A DNA stretch of 64,000 nt from Erythroxylum novogranatense (taxonomy: Eukaryota > Streptophyta > Magnoliopsida > Malpighiales > Erythroxylaceae), in assembly GCA_029891385.1 (NCBI GenBank), contig CM057224.1, positions 35,841,005 to 35,905,004 of the forward strand. The letters run 5' to 3'. The position numbers and the translations under genes were made by a program. Positions 50,161 through 60,457 of this stretch are shown piece by piece. The first letter of the stretch is position 1. Every line of letters starts with the position of its first letter. The notes under the pieces were generated by a model. It was not told the DNA's origin and made no database searches. It worked only from the letters and a program-made list of their open reading frames with translations.

Positions 50161-53082
50161 AAAAATTTCATCCTCGAAATTTCATATACGATTGATCAGG
50201 AAGACAAGGGAAATTGTTTCGATCACTTATATAATACTTCTCACTCATTTCACTACATCACTAATTTCTGCCAATTAACTGAAATCACTAAAATCAAACA
50301 TCTCTTTTACACTGCCTTAACTGTTTCTTCATCATTACTCGCAATTCTTCACTTTCGGTATCAATAACATATATGTCGGGTCTTAACAATATTTCCTAAA
50401 CCTATCTATGTAACACCTTGTGAATCCGAAACATCTTTTAGGTTTTAGACTGCCTTACCAATCTAATCACACCCCAATCACATAGAGGCCACTTATAACA
50501 AATTTAATTCTCCGATTTACACACTTATCCTCATCTCAGTGCATCTAAGCCGTAGTGATACACTTCGAAGCATTTCGTTTATCGCTTATCAAATTACATT
50601 TCTTTAGGGTTAACAATAACCTCGATAATAATCAACTCGACTCATTGTCATTAATTTGGATTTCTTAACCCCTATTACAGATTCATTTCATTTATCAACA
50701 TTATTTCAATCAATCATAGCCTTCGACTATTGAATGGTATCACCAATAAAACAATTGATATACCCACAATCAATCTGGACTATACATCAATTTCATGTCT
50801 TAATAAATTCTAAAGGTATTAGTTTCATATTTATCTCCAGCAATCAAGTCTGTTGGATTATGACACATATAATCATTCGATTTCACATTCTAAACCTTCT
50901 ATTACTCTTTCAACGAATTCTTACCAGAACCTAAAGCTTCGATTGTTCCTTAAGTTTTCTCTAACAGTTTCTTTAGTGGGTATTACCCATACTTCTTAAT
51001 CCAATCATAATTCTCGTTTTCTCAAAAGTTGGATTCATTATCAATTCCTCCATAAGGTTCGCAAATTCTAAGTCCTCAATTCAGGTTTTGTCAAACCTTG
51101 GTATACACATCTGATTTGGAACTCCAATAGTTAATAATACTTTCTTTTTGCCCCTTTGCTAGCTCAACAGTTTGCACTCAAAATTACACTAGGTTTAATA
51201 ACCTTATCGCCCAGAAATTGATCTTCTGCCATTACATTTTCTGTTCAATCCATTTAATTGCATCACTAACTTAATTTTGAAACACTCAATCACTTAATCC
51301 TTTTCAATTCTTTCAAATTCCCGCAATACCTCAATCGCTATCGATTTGCATATTCATAGACATATCCACAAATATTTCTGTACGAATAAAATCCCCAAAC
51401 TTTCAAAGCAATACCTAGAATAACAAATTTTAAGTCATCAATCACAATGCCGCCCATAAGGTTATACTTGTCCCCATGCACATCAAACCTCTTTACACTA
51501 TTTCAATAGACTGCATCATAACCTTTACAATGACATTTCGCTAAATATTGTAAAATATCCAATGTCTCTTTTTACAATCATCAGTCATGCAATTCACACG
51601 TTTCCTCGAACATTTTTGTCAAAGGGCTAAGATCAGAAAACCTTTAACAACTTCTGGACGCATCCAACATATAGCTAGTTCTAAATAGCTCCAAATCCCA
51701 TATACATATGTCCCTTGCAATTTCGCGATCACCTATATCATCATTAAGTCTCCCAACTTTCATGCTCGAATACTAATTCATCCACAATTTGTTTGATCAA
51801 CTAAGATTCACTTTTATAAAGCTTTCATGAGATGAAATTTCCTCAACTATGCTAACTATTCTTCTTCACTCTCCAAATGCATTTGATGTATCATTAAATA
51901 GCCACTATCCAATCTAAATACAATTGAGACACTTAAATCTTCAATAATATAATACTGTCGGGGCATTGCTATCTCTGACAGTTACAACCCTAAACTCCTT
52001 ATACCCATGATTGACTTCCATAACTCTTAAAATATCTAAATTCCCCAATGAGGAAAAATTCTCTTATGATTTTCTCAGTTTCATCATAACATATTCTGAC
52101 ACATGTTCTTTAACACTAATTTCTCCACATACTTCAATGTATTGCCATCATTACAAACTGGGTTGATAACACATTCATCATATCAACTTTATACTTCCCG
52201 AATATTTTACACAAAATATTCGTGAACCGATATTCTCCTTATAATCACGACTAATGTCTCTTTACTGTTTAATAATGCTATTACATAATCGGATTCTTTA
52301 CATTAACATAGTACATACCTACTCAGTAGCAGATTCTATCTTTTACGCTTGAGTCTCCACTAGGATCAGGACTCCCAATAATGACTTTTCGTTCATTTCA
52401 AATTTATCTCCAATTTGTCCTTTCATTGCTAAATTTTTCAATTGTAATCATCTGATCAACTCAATCCAATTCAAGGAAACTCTTCTTTAAAAGAAGATTT
52501 CTCAATACTTTCATCAATACCGCTCATGGAACTCCTAATCAAAGATCAATTTTAGCTATTCATCATATCCCATGAAGATCAATTATGCCACAATTCATAT
52601 AATCAGGACATCCTCTCTTTTTTTTTGACAACACTATCCCTTTTTGCACCTGTCCTCATTCGTGAGGATTTTGCCATGATCATGTCCTTAACATATAACA
52701 ATTTCCACTCATTCCCAATTGATCACTATAAGCACTTTCATTTCTTATTCTAACTCAAATTGAACTTTAAACTGTCAGAACTATTATTAACAATTATCCA
52801 CTAACTCACCGATTGCTTCCAATATCATTTCTACACATACGAGACAAATAAGCTTAATATTTTCACTTGCCATGATGCTCCCATTATCAGATGTGCATTC
52901 ACAGAGGCAAATCAACTGAACCTAGACAACTTTTTCATCTACCCTTATCATTGTCTTACATTTCAATCTTTTCATTATTGCATCATACCCATGTATTTTC
53001 CCACTCAAATCAATATCATAAATGTACAATCATTCTCGCTTTCCCACTAACATGTTCTAGTCATAAACCCTTATTCATAAAC
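50145..53082 (-). other. Non-coding internal region of element H, main part
   Basis: No retrotransposon protein motif in any frame. Collinear with the internal region of element G. It continues after element I at 63179. Confidence 0.75.
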
Positions 53083-54177
53083 TGTAACATCCCTTCACCG
53101 ATGGGATAGGTACAGTTCACCTCATACGTATTTTGTATACGTATTCTGCATATGCATTCGTAGCCTCTACATCATTGATAAATGTTCAGCATTGCACAAG
53201 CATATGTATGTACATGCATGTATGACAGATTTCTGACTTGCTTGTGAAATTGGAGACTTTGTGATTAAGGTTAATTGTGCTTTGATACATAAATTGGAGA
53301 GTCAAATTGAATTTAGGAATTGAGAATCGAAGATCGGAGTATGTGGCTAGATGTTTTCTAATTTTGAAGATTTATAGGAATTTTTCTGGAATTTTCGAAA
53401 TATTAGGCTCGGACCGGAAAAATGGCTTAGTGACTGATTAATTGTGATTCCGGTTCCGAATTTGATTGAAAATTGATATGAGGTAATTTAAATTATGATT
53501 TGAGGAATTAAGGTCTGAACCATTGGAATTCGGGAGAAATTAGAATTAGAAATTAGATCGGGATTGTTCGGATTGGACTTGTGGCAAATGAATTTGCCAA
53601 ACAAGCCTTAATCCTCTAATTTTTAAACCCCTTTCTTTTGAAAACTTGCTTCCACGATACTTGCTTCTCCCTTGAAGAAAAATTTGATTTTCCTCCTTCT
53701 TTGCGTGGATCTTCCCTTGATTTCTTCTTGATTCCTTCTTATGATTTGCTTCCTCTTCCATCCTTGATTCTACCCTTTTGTTGGTGTTGAAAAAGATGGA
53801 AATGGGCTTGAGTTTGGTGTTGTCGTGGGTGTCGTGGGTGGTGATTTAGCTTGAGACTTGGATGATCTTGGTGATTTGGAAGGATTTAAGCTTTAATCAA
53901 GTAAGTTTCTGCTTATTCATGTGTTTAATATTTTGATTGAAGTATGGAATTAAGTGATTAATTGTTTAAGAGTTAGAAAGTTTCGGATGATATAGGTTTT
54001 AGGGTAAAAATGTGATTTTGATTTGGGTATTTGTTGAATCATGATTATTTGATGGATTGAAGCTTAGGAATAAGTTGTGCTAAGTGTAGAATGATGTTTT
54101 GGAGTGTTTAGAAAGGATTTGGATGGATTATATCAAAAAAAATCTGGGAATTTCTGGGTTTCGGGCGTGAATCTGGG

Positions 54178-54325
54178 ATTGCACGCCGCGACGTGTGATG
54201 AACACGTCGCGACGAGCAAACCAGCGTTCACACGCCGCGACGTGTGCTTGGCACGCCGCGGCGAGCGGATGATCCTCGCACCCCACGACAAGCATTCTCA
54301 CGCCGCGGCGAGGACGCCTGATTTC
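54178..54325 (+). repeat. CpG-rich palindrome cluster, element I 5' LTR
   Basis: Units such as CACGCCGCGACGTGTG and CACGTCGCGACGAGC, about 28-30 bp apart. The 3' LTR partner is 61553-61690. Confidence 0.85.
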
Positions 54326-54976
54326 CGAAGTTGAGTTGTTTGATTTTTAATGATTTTGAGGTTATTTTAGTTATGTTTAGTGAGTGATAAATTGATCTTG
54401 ATTTAGGAATTTGATAATTCATTTAGATATGGGTTGAATTCAATTCAGAGACTATGAAATTGCGGAAATTTAATTTGGTGGTTCTCAAAATCGGACGGCA
54501 TTTGAATAGTGAATTTGATTCTGATTTAAGGATAATTCCTATGTCTTCAAATTTGACTTTGGAAGATGTAGAACTTAGCCAATTGACTTATGGTATTAGA
54601 AATTGCTATGAATTAGAGTGAAAGTGCGGAATTGAAATAATTCGGGATTGTGGTCGGAAATATCATAGCGTGCATAGTACAGCATTCATTTGAGACATAA
54701 GCATTTCTGATTATTGAAATTGATATAATTAGTGATATTTGAATGTTCTGATTTTGATAGAGGCTCAAGTGGAACGTCGATCCTCTGACATAGCAGAGAC
54801 TTCCCAGCAGTAGCTCGGAAGTTTAGAGGTGAGTAACCTAGTTGGTTTCTCAATCTCTGATGTGCTATATGCTTTGTGTGTGAACTATCTACGATTCTGA
54901 TTGAGTGATTTGCAAGTGATATGCTACTGTGAAGTGTGAACGCATGCTAGGCATGAATAGAAATCAGTAATTGATA

Positions 54977-55175
54977 GTTGTGACTGGAGCACATTCGATC
55001 CGATTGAGCTATAAGCTGCTAATTGTGATAAGTGAGAAGGATTAGTGCATACCGGAGGGCTCTCCTATCCCTAGTGCTGCGTGGGCGTAGTGTATACCCG
55101 AGGGCTCTCCTACCCAAAACGCGATTTACGTGTGATGTGCCCAACAATGGGAAAATTCTGACGCCCAGTCACAAC
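54977..55175 (+). other. Inverted-repeat-closed hairpin domain (element I 5' LTR)
   Basis: GTTGTGACTGG (54977-54987) pairs perfectly with CCAGTCACAAC (55165-55175). Between them lie two tandem units holding GGAGGGCTCTCC-type hairpins. Other LTRs use different but matching arms at the same place. Confidence 0.65.
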
Positions 55176-55355
55176 ATTAAAATGAACTGGAAATTATCAG
55201 GCATTCAAGATGTGATTATTTTGTGATTGTACTGCAAATTTGATATGGGATTAATTGCAAATGTGTGATTATGATTTTATGAACTTCTAAATTATGATTC
55301 TGATTATGATAGTGTTTTGTGTTGTACGCAATTTTGCGTAATGCATGAATTGAGT

Positions 55356-55420
55356 GAACCATCGATGATGATTACTCATTGAGTTTTCGCAAACTCACCC
55401 AAATTATGATTATTTTTCAG
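55356..55420 (+). other. Conserved palindrome core of the LTR family (element I 5' copy)
   Basis: GAACCATCGATGATG with its partner arm, then GAGTT...AACTCACCC, then TTTTTCAG. This core is present in every LTR copy in the window that reaches this region. Confidence 0.7.
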
Positions 55421-55791
55421 ACCGCGAGAGTGTGACTCCTAGCTCGGATTTTGAGACTTCTCCTTCGTGTGTGTGTCGTGGCGGAGCATGGCCCATGTGT
55501 CGGTCACCGGGGATCCTTTGGGATATTTTAGGGATGACCTAGATAGGAGTTAATCTTGTCTATTTTGGATCAGATATTTGTAAATTATAATGTAAGTATG
55601 GTTTTCGAAATGAGATGAGAAGTACTCTTTTGGTTTCAAAATTTAGTGATTGTGATCTTACCGCTTTATTATTGATGCCATGAGGTTGAAAGAATAAATC
55701 GTATCGTAGTGCACCCTCATTGTAGGGTATGTACCGGTATGACCTACGGGCGTCCCGGTGTATACTCTACGGTAAGGGGGGGCTACATTGG

Positions 55792-55803
55792 TGGTATCAG
55801 AGC
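55792..55803 (+). other. Primer binding site of element I (tRNA-iMet)
   Basis: TGGTATCAGAGC, 4 nt after the 5' LTR end. Confidence 0.93.
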
Positions 55804-55882
55804 ATGGTTTGGCATCTTTTGGGCATAGTATATTTTAGGCTTGAATTTCGTAAGAAAATTAAGAAATTGACCAGAATTGTGA

Positions 55883-56966
55883 TTTTGTTGTAGGTCATCC
55901 GTTTTTGGTGATCAGGTAGATCACTCAGCTGACCAAGGATCAGTCGGAGCGAGTAGGGAGTCTTCTGTGCCTTTGTATGAGGAGCAGCCTCCTATAGTTC
56001 CCATGAGACGGGAACGGAGGTATGATCGTTTGCGCAAGCAGGAGGCTGTGGATTTTTATGGCAGCACAGACCCTGCTAAGGCTGAGGGTTGGTTGGAGAG
56101 GACCGAGCGGGTCCTAGATCAGATGAATTGTGACCCCGATGAGCGCTTTGACTATGTTGTATCGTTGCTTCAGGGTCCAGCATATCAATGGTGGAAGACT
56201 GTCCCGGGTAGTTCCACCAGACCCTGTGTTCTGACTTGGGCGAATTTTCTGATGGCCTTTCGAGATAACTATACGCCCAAGGTCTATATGGAGATGAAGA
56301 TGCAGGAGTTCCTAGATTTGAGACAGGGGTCCATGGCAGTGGCCGATTATGAGGTCCGGTTTAATGAGCTGTCGGCGTATGCATCTGTTTTGATTTCCTC
56401 TGAGGCAGATAGGTGCCGGAGACTTGAGGGAGGGCTGAATCTGGAGATTCGTACCAGGTTAGCCCGGTCAGATATGGGCACCTTTAGGAGCCGAGGTCAC
56501 TTGTCGAGATCGAGCGACTTTTGAGGCAGAGTCAAGTTGAGGTTGGTCAGGGATCTCGAAGTAAGAGATCCAGTGATAGTCAGGGCAGCTCTGGTAGGAG
56601 CTTTAGCAGACGCCATGGTAGGCTCAAATTTTTGGGAGGTCCCAGCGATGCAGTTCTGCCTGAGAGGCGATTTGGGCGATCAGGCGAGAGTGGCGGTGGT
56701 AGAGGCTCGGACGACTTCCTCCTTTGTGTGAGTTTTGTGAGAGGAGGCATAGTGGGAGTCTTTGGAGGTTTCTTGGAGCTTGTTTGAGATGTGGCTCGAT
56801 GGAGCATCAGATCCGGCACTGTCCGGAGATTCTAGGAGCTCAGTCTGCTTCGAGTGGGAGAGTTGGTAGTAGACGATGTTGCAGCAGAGTCATGATAGTG
56901 GACTGGATTGAGGGCGAGGTAGAGCCCGGGAGCTGGAGATTTCTTTGTGGGGTTAGAGTCGGGTAG
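55883..56966 (+). pseudogene. Element I Gag, frameshifted
   Basis: The frame is open from 55883 without an ATG; the first likely alternative start is a GTG at 55967. The capsid (Retrotrans_gag) domain is clear: AVDFYGSTDPAKAEGWLERT, FDYVVSLLQGPAYQWWKTV, FRDNYTPKVYMEMKMQEFL, VADYEVRFNELS. The frame is lost near 56500. It resumes in a second frame (RSSDSQGSSGRSF) and then a third, which carries the CCHC zinc knuckle CLRCGSMEHQIRHC at 56781-56822. So at least two shifts break the protein. Gag forms the particle and binds RNA. Confidence 0.88.
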
Positions 56967-56987
56967 TTTGGACGCAGTCCCTGTGCC

Positions 56988-57518
56988 GTGGTCTACGCCA
57001 TGACCAGGCAGGAGGCCCAAGACTCTTCAGATGTGGTTGCAGGTTTGCTTCTGCTCTCTGATATTGAGGTGTTTGCATTAATAGATCCAGGGTCCACGCA
57101 TTCTTTTATTGCACCGCATGTGGCATGTAGATTGCATGTGCATAGGGAGATGCTTCAGTGTGGGTTGCAGGTGAGTACACCTTTGGGTAGTACTACTGCT
57201 TTAGGCGAGGTCTGCAAGGGGTGTCAGATTCGGATTGATTCCGCGGTATTGAGTGCAGACTTGATTGTGTTACCCTTTCGAGAGATTGATTTGATTTTGG
57301 GGATGGACTGGCTCACTGCCCATAGGGCTATTTTGGATTGTTATACCAAGGAGGTTGTGTTGGAGTCTCCTGGTCAGCCTAGGGCTATTTTTAGAGGTGT
57401 TAGTCAGGCAGTGCCAGCCAGGATGATCTCTTTTTTGAGTGCTCTGCGGTTGATGAGAGGTGGCTGTGAGGCCTATTTGGCGCATGTGGTGGATTCCCGA
57501 GAGCAGCAGAGTTTGTAG
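56988..57518 (+). pseudogene. Element I aspartic protease
   Basis: The retropepsin block VFALIDPGSTHSFIAPHVA includes the active-site Asp, with Pro where many relatives have Ser or Thr (D-P-G-S); some plant elements also have this. ILGMDWLTAHRAILDC is the second conserved block. The frame ends at a TAG (57516-57518) and the RT frame continues in phase 9 bases later, so the stop most likely arose in a single Gag-Pol reading frame. The protease cuts the polyprotein. Confidence 0.88.
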
Positions 57519-57527
57519 GATATCCCT

Positions 57528-59357
57528 ATGATCAGGGAGTTTTCAGATGTGTTTCTCGAGGAGTTACCAGGTTTGCCGCCGGATCGAGAGACAGAGTTCG
57601 AGATTGACCTCGTTCCAGGTACTGCTCTTATATCGATACCTCCGTATAGGATGGCACCGATGGAACTGAGGGAGCTTAAGGCTCAGTTGCAGGAATTGTT
57701 AGATAAGAGGTTTATTAGGCCGAGTGTTTCGCCGTGGGGAGCTCCGGTGTTGTTTGTGAAGAAGAAGGATGGGACTTTGAGGCTTTGCATCGATTATAGG
57801 CAGCTCAATCGGGTTACTGTTAAGAATAAGTACTCACTGCCTAGGATCGATGATCTATTTGATCAGTTGCAGGGAGCTCAGGTGTTTACCAAGTTAGATT
57901 TGAGATCCGGTTACTATCAGTTGAGGATCGCAGAGGCCGATGTGCCTAAGAGTGCTTTCAGGAGCAGGTATGGGCATTACGAGTTCTTAGTGATGCCGTT
58001 TGGGTTGATTAATGCCCCGACAGCCTTCATGGCCTTGATGAATAGGGTCTTTCAGCCATACCTGGATCAATTTGTGATCGTATTCATCGATGATATTTTG
58101 GTGTATTCGAGGTCTAGACAGGAGCATACGGAGCATCTGAGGATAGTGCTGCAGATTATGAGAGATAGGCAGCTGTATGCTAAATTCACTAAGTGTGAAT
58201 TTTGGCTGGATGAGGTGGTGTTCCTAGGCCACATTGTCTCTGGTGAGGGTATCCGGGTGGATCCTCACAAGATTGAGGCAGTGAGGAGTTGGGAGATTCC
58301 GAGGAACGTGTCAGAGTTGAGGAGTTTTCTCGGATTGACAAGATATTACCGGAGGTTTGTCGAGGGGTTCTCTGTGATCTCCGCCCCTTTGACAAGACTT
58401 CTGAGGAAGAGTGTAGCCTTCAGATGGACAGATGAGTGCCAGAGGAGTTTCGAGGAGTTGATACATCGGTTGACTACGGCGCCGGTGTTAGCCCTGCCAT
58501 CTGGAGCAGGAGGTTTCGAGGTTTATAGTGATGCTTCGCAGCAAGGTTTAGGTTGTGTGCTGATGCAGCATGGGAGAGTTATAGCATATGCATCGAGACA
58601 GTTGAGAGCCCATGAGATTAATTATCCTGTGCATGACTTGGAGTTGGCAGCAGTGGTGTTTGCTCTTAAGATCTGGAGACATTATTTGTATGGGGAGACA
58701 TTCCAGATCTTCACCGATCATAAGAGTTTGAGATATTTGTTGAGTCAGCGAGAGCTGAATCAGAGGCAGAGGAGATGGTTAGAGTTGATTAAGGACTATG
58801 ACTGCACTATTGAGTACCACCCAGGGAAGGCTAATGTGGTGGCTGATGCGTTGAGTAGGAGATCGTATGGTGGTGCAGCTCAGATTCAGGTTTCGAGGTT
58901 GCCGTGCTTGGTTCAGTTGAGAGCTCTTAATGTGCAGATAGATTTGAGACAGAATGGAGCTCTGATTGCGACTTTGAGGCTCAGGCCGGTATTGCATGAT
59001 CGGATTAGGAGAGTTCAGGATCAGGATCCAGTGTTGGTGAGATTGACTAACAGGGTCAGATTTGGACGGGTATCTGAGTTTGAGCTGAGAGATGGTACTT
59101 TGTGGATGGGCCAGAGGTTATGTGTTCCAGATGTGGAGGATCTGAGGCGTGAGATCTTAGAGGAGGCTCATTTGGCTGCTTATGTCATGCATCCTAGTGT
59201 CACCAAGATGTATTGCACTCTTAAGTTGCATTTCTGGTGGCCAGGTATGAAGAGGCATGTAGCGGAGTTTGTTTCTCAGTGTCTGACATTCCAGCAGGTT
59301 AAGGCTGAGCACCAGGCCCCTGTTGGGAGATTGCATTCGTTGCCCATTTCGGAGTGA
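57528..59357 (+). CDS. Element I reverse transcriptase-RNase H and integrase zinc finger (609 codons open)
   Basis: The frame begins [17 protein letters not shown], the typical lead-in to gypsy RT. Fingers and palm include [20 protein letters not shown] and the catalytic FIDD at residues 186-189. RNase H shows VYSDAS (Asp 335), DLELAA, FTDHKSL and VADALSR, so all four acidic residues are present. The integrase H2C2 finger follows ([25 protein letters not shown]), but the last Cys is Phe (codon 59289-59291). The frame ends at TGA at 59355. The RT and RNase H parts look intact. Confidence 0.93.
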   Translation: MIREFSDVFLEELPGLPPDRETEFEIDLVPGTALISIPPYRMAPMELRELKAQLQELLDKRFIRPSVSPWGAPVLFVKKKDGTLRLCIDYRQLNRVTVKNKYSLPRIDDLFDQLQGAQVFTKLDLRSGYYQLRIAEADVPKSAFRSRYGHYEFLVMPFGLINAPTAFMALMNRVFQPYLDQFVIVFIDDILVYSRSRQEHTEHLRIVLQIMRDRQLYAKFTKCEFWLDEVVFLGHIVSGEGIRVDPHKIEAVRSWEIPRNVSELRSFLGLTRYYRRFVEGFSVISAPLTRLLRKSVAFRWTDECQRSFEELIHRLTTAPVLALPSGAGGFEVYSDASQQGLGCVLMQHGRVIAYASRQLRAHEINYPVHDLELAAVVFALKIWRHYLYGETFQIFTDHKSLRYLLSQRELNQRQRRWLELIKDYDCTIEYHPGKANVVADALSRRSYGGAAQIQVSRLPCLVQLRALNVQIDLRQNGALIATLRLRPVLHDRIRRVQDQDPVLVRLTNRVRFGRVSEFELRDGTLWMGQRLCVPDVEDLRREILEEAHLAAYVMHPSVTKMYCTLKLHFWWPGMKRHVAEFVSQCLTFQQVKAEHQAPVGRLHSLPISE

Positions 59358-60446
59358 AAATGAGAACGTGTTACGATGGATTTTATTATGGGATTGCTCA
59401 GGACGCCGAGATAGTGTGATGTTATCTGGGTCATTATGGACCGATTGACTAAATCAGCTCACTTCTTGCCAGTGAGGGAGAGTAATACCCTCGATCAGTT
59501 GGCCCAGAAGTATGTAGCAGAGATAGTTCGACTGCATGGGGTCCCAGTATCGATAGTGTCAGATAGGGATCCCAGATTTACTTCGAGGTTCTGGAGGAGT
59601 TTGCAGTCAGCTATGGGTTTGAGAATGAACTTCAAGACTTTTCATCCTCGCATGGATGGGCGAGTGAGAGGACTATTCAGATCGCTGAGGATATGTTGAG
59701 AGCCTGTGTATTGGAGTTCCGAGGTGCGTGGGATCGATTTGCCTCTGGTAGAGTTTGCGTATAATAATCAGTACCAGAGTAGCATTGGTATGGCACCGTA
59801 TGAGGCGTTGTATGGACGTCCGTGCAGATCCCCTCTTTACTGGGATGAAGAGGGTATGAGGATGTTAGAGGGTCCCGAGCTGATCCAGGACACAGTAGAT
59901 AAGGTACAGCTGATTCGGAGTCGCATCAAGGCAGCTCAAGACAGGCAGAAGAGTTATGTGGATCAGCATCGGAGAGAGATGGAGTATGCTGTGGGAGATA
60001 GAGTGTTCCTCAGAGTGTCTCCATGGAGAGGAGTTCTCAGATTTGGCCGTAAGGGTAAGTTGAGTCCTCGGTATATCGATCCATATGAGATTACCGAGAG
60101 GATTGGACCGTTGGCCTACAGATTAGCCTTACCGAGTGAGATGTCCCAGTTGCACGATGTGTTTCACGTGAGTATGCTTCGGAGATATCGATCTGACTCG
60201 ACTCATGTGATTTCGGCTCAGGAGATTGAGATAGCTAGTGATCTGAGTTATATTGAGGAGCCAGTGCGGATTATTGGATCGCGGGTCAAGCAGTTGCAGA
60301 GCAGGGTGATTCCATTGGTGAAAGTCCTTTGGAAGAACCATTCATTAGAGGAGGCAACTTGGGAGACTGAGGAGCACATGAGGAGGCAGTATCCTCACTT
60401 GTTCGATCAGTCAGGTAAAAAAATTTCGGGACGAAATTTTTGTTAG
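59358..60446 (+). pseudogene. Element I integrase core and chromodomain, with stops and shifts
   Basis: Two in-frame TGA codons close together (about 59355 and 59361) lie where this family usually has tryptophans, which fits G-to-A changes. The core has MDRLTKSAHFLPVRE (first Asp) and SDRDPRF (second Asp, 59562-59564). Around 59660-59740 a one-base shift and its reversal put the third catalytic residue (Glu, 59666-59668) into another frame. The reading recovers at LPLVEFAYNN. GPY-like sequence (FGRKGKLSPRYIDPYEI) and the chromodomain (YIEEPVRIIGSR, VLWKNHSLEEATWE) are intact to the TAG at 60444. Confidence 0.9.
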
Positions 60447-60457
60447 GAGGAGAGAAT
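60443..60457 (+). other. Polypurine tract of element I
   Basis: TTAGGAGGAGAGAAT directly before the 3' LTR. Confidence 0.9.

Larger units (their letters stand above)
54829..55420 (+). other. Putative intron within the LTR (element I 5' copy)
   Basis: Donor-like G|GTGAGTAACC at 54829 and acceptor-like TATTTTTCAG ending at 55420 enclose 592 nt. Equivalent pairs exist in LTRs A, C, E, F and the 3' LTR of I (62203-62803), with lengths of about 590-795 nt. Both sites are among the best conserved parts of otherwise diverged LTRs. Splicing itself is an inference. Confidence 0.45.
53083..55787 (+). mobile_element. Element I 5' LTR
   Basis: Starts TGTAACATCCCTTCACC and ends GGTAAGGGGGGGCTACA. Contents: TA-rich promoter-like stretch near 53620, CpG palindrome cluster (54178-54325), donor-like AGAG|GTGAGTAACC (54829), inverted-repeat domain closed by an 11-bp stem (54977-55175), palindrome core (55356-55374) and acceptor-like TTTTTCAG ending at 55420. 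Confidence 0.95.
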
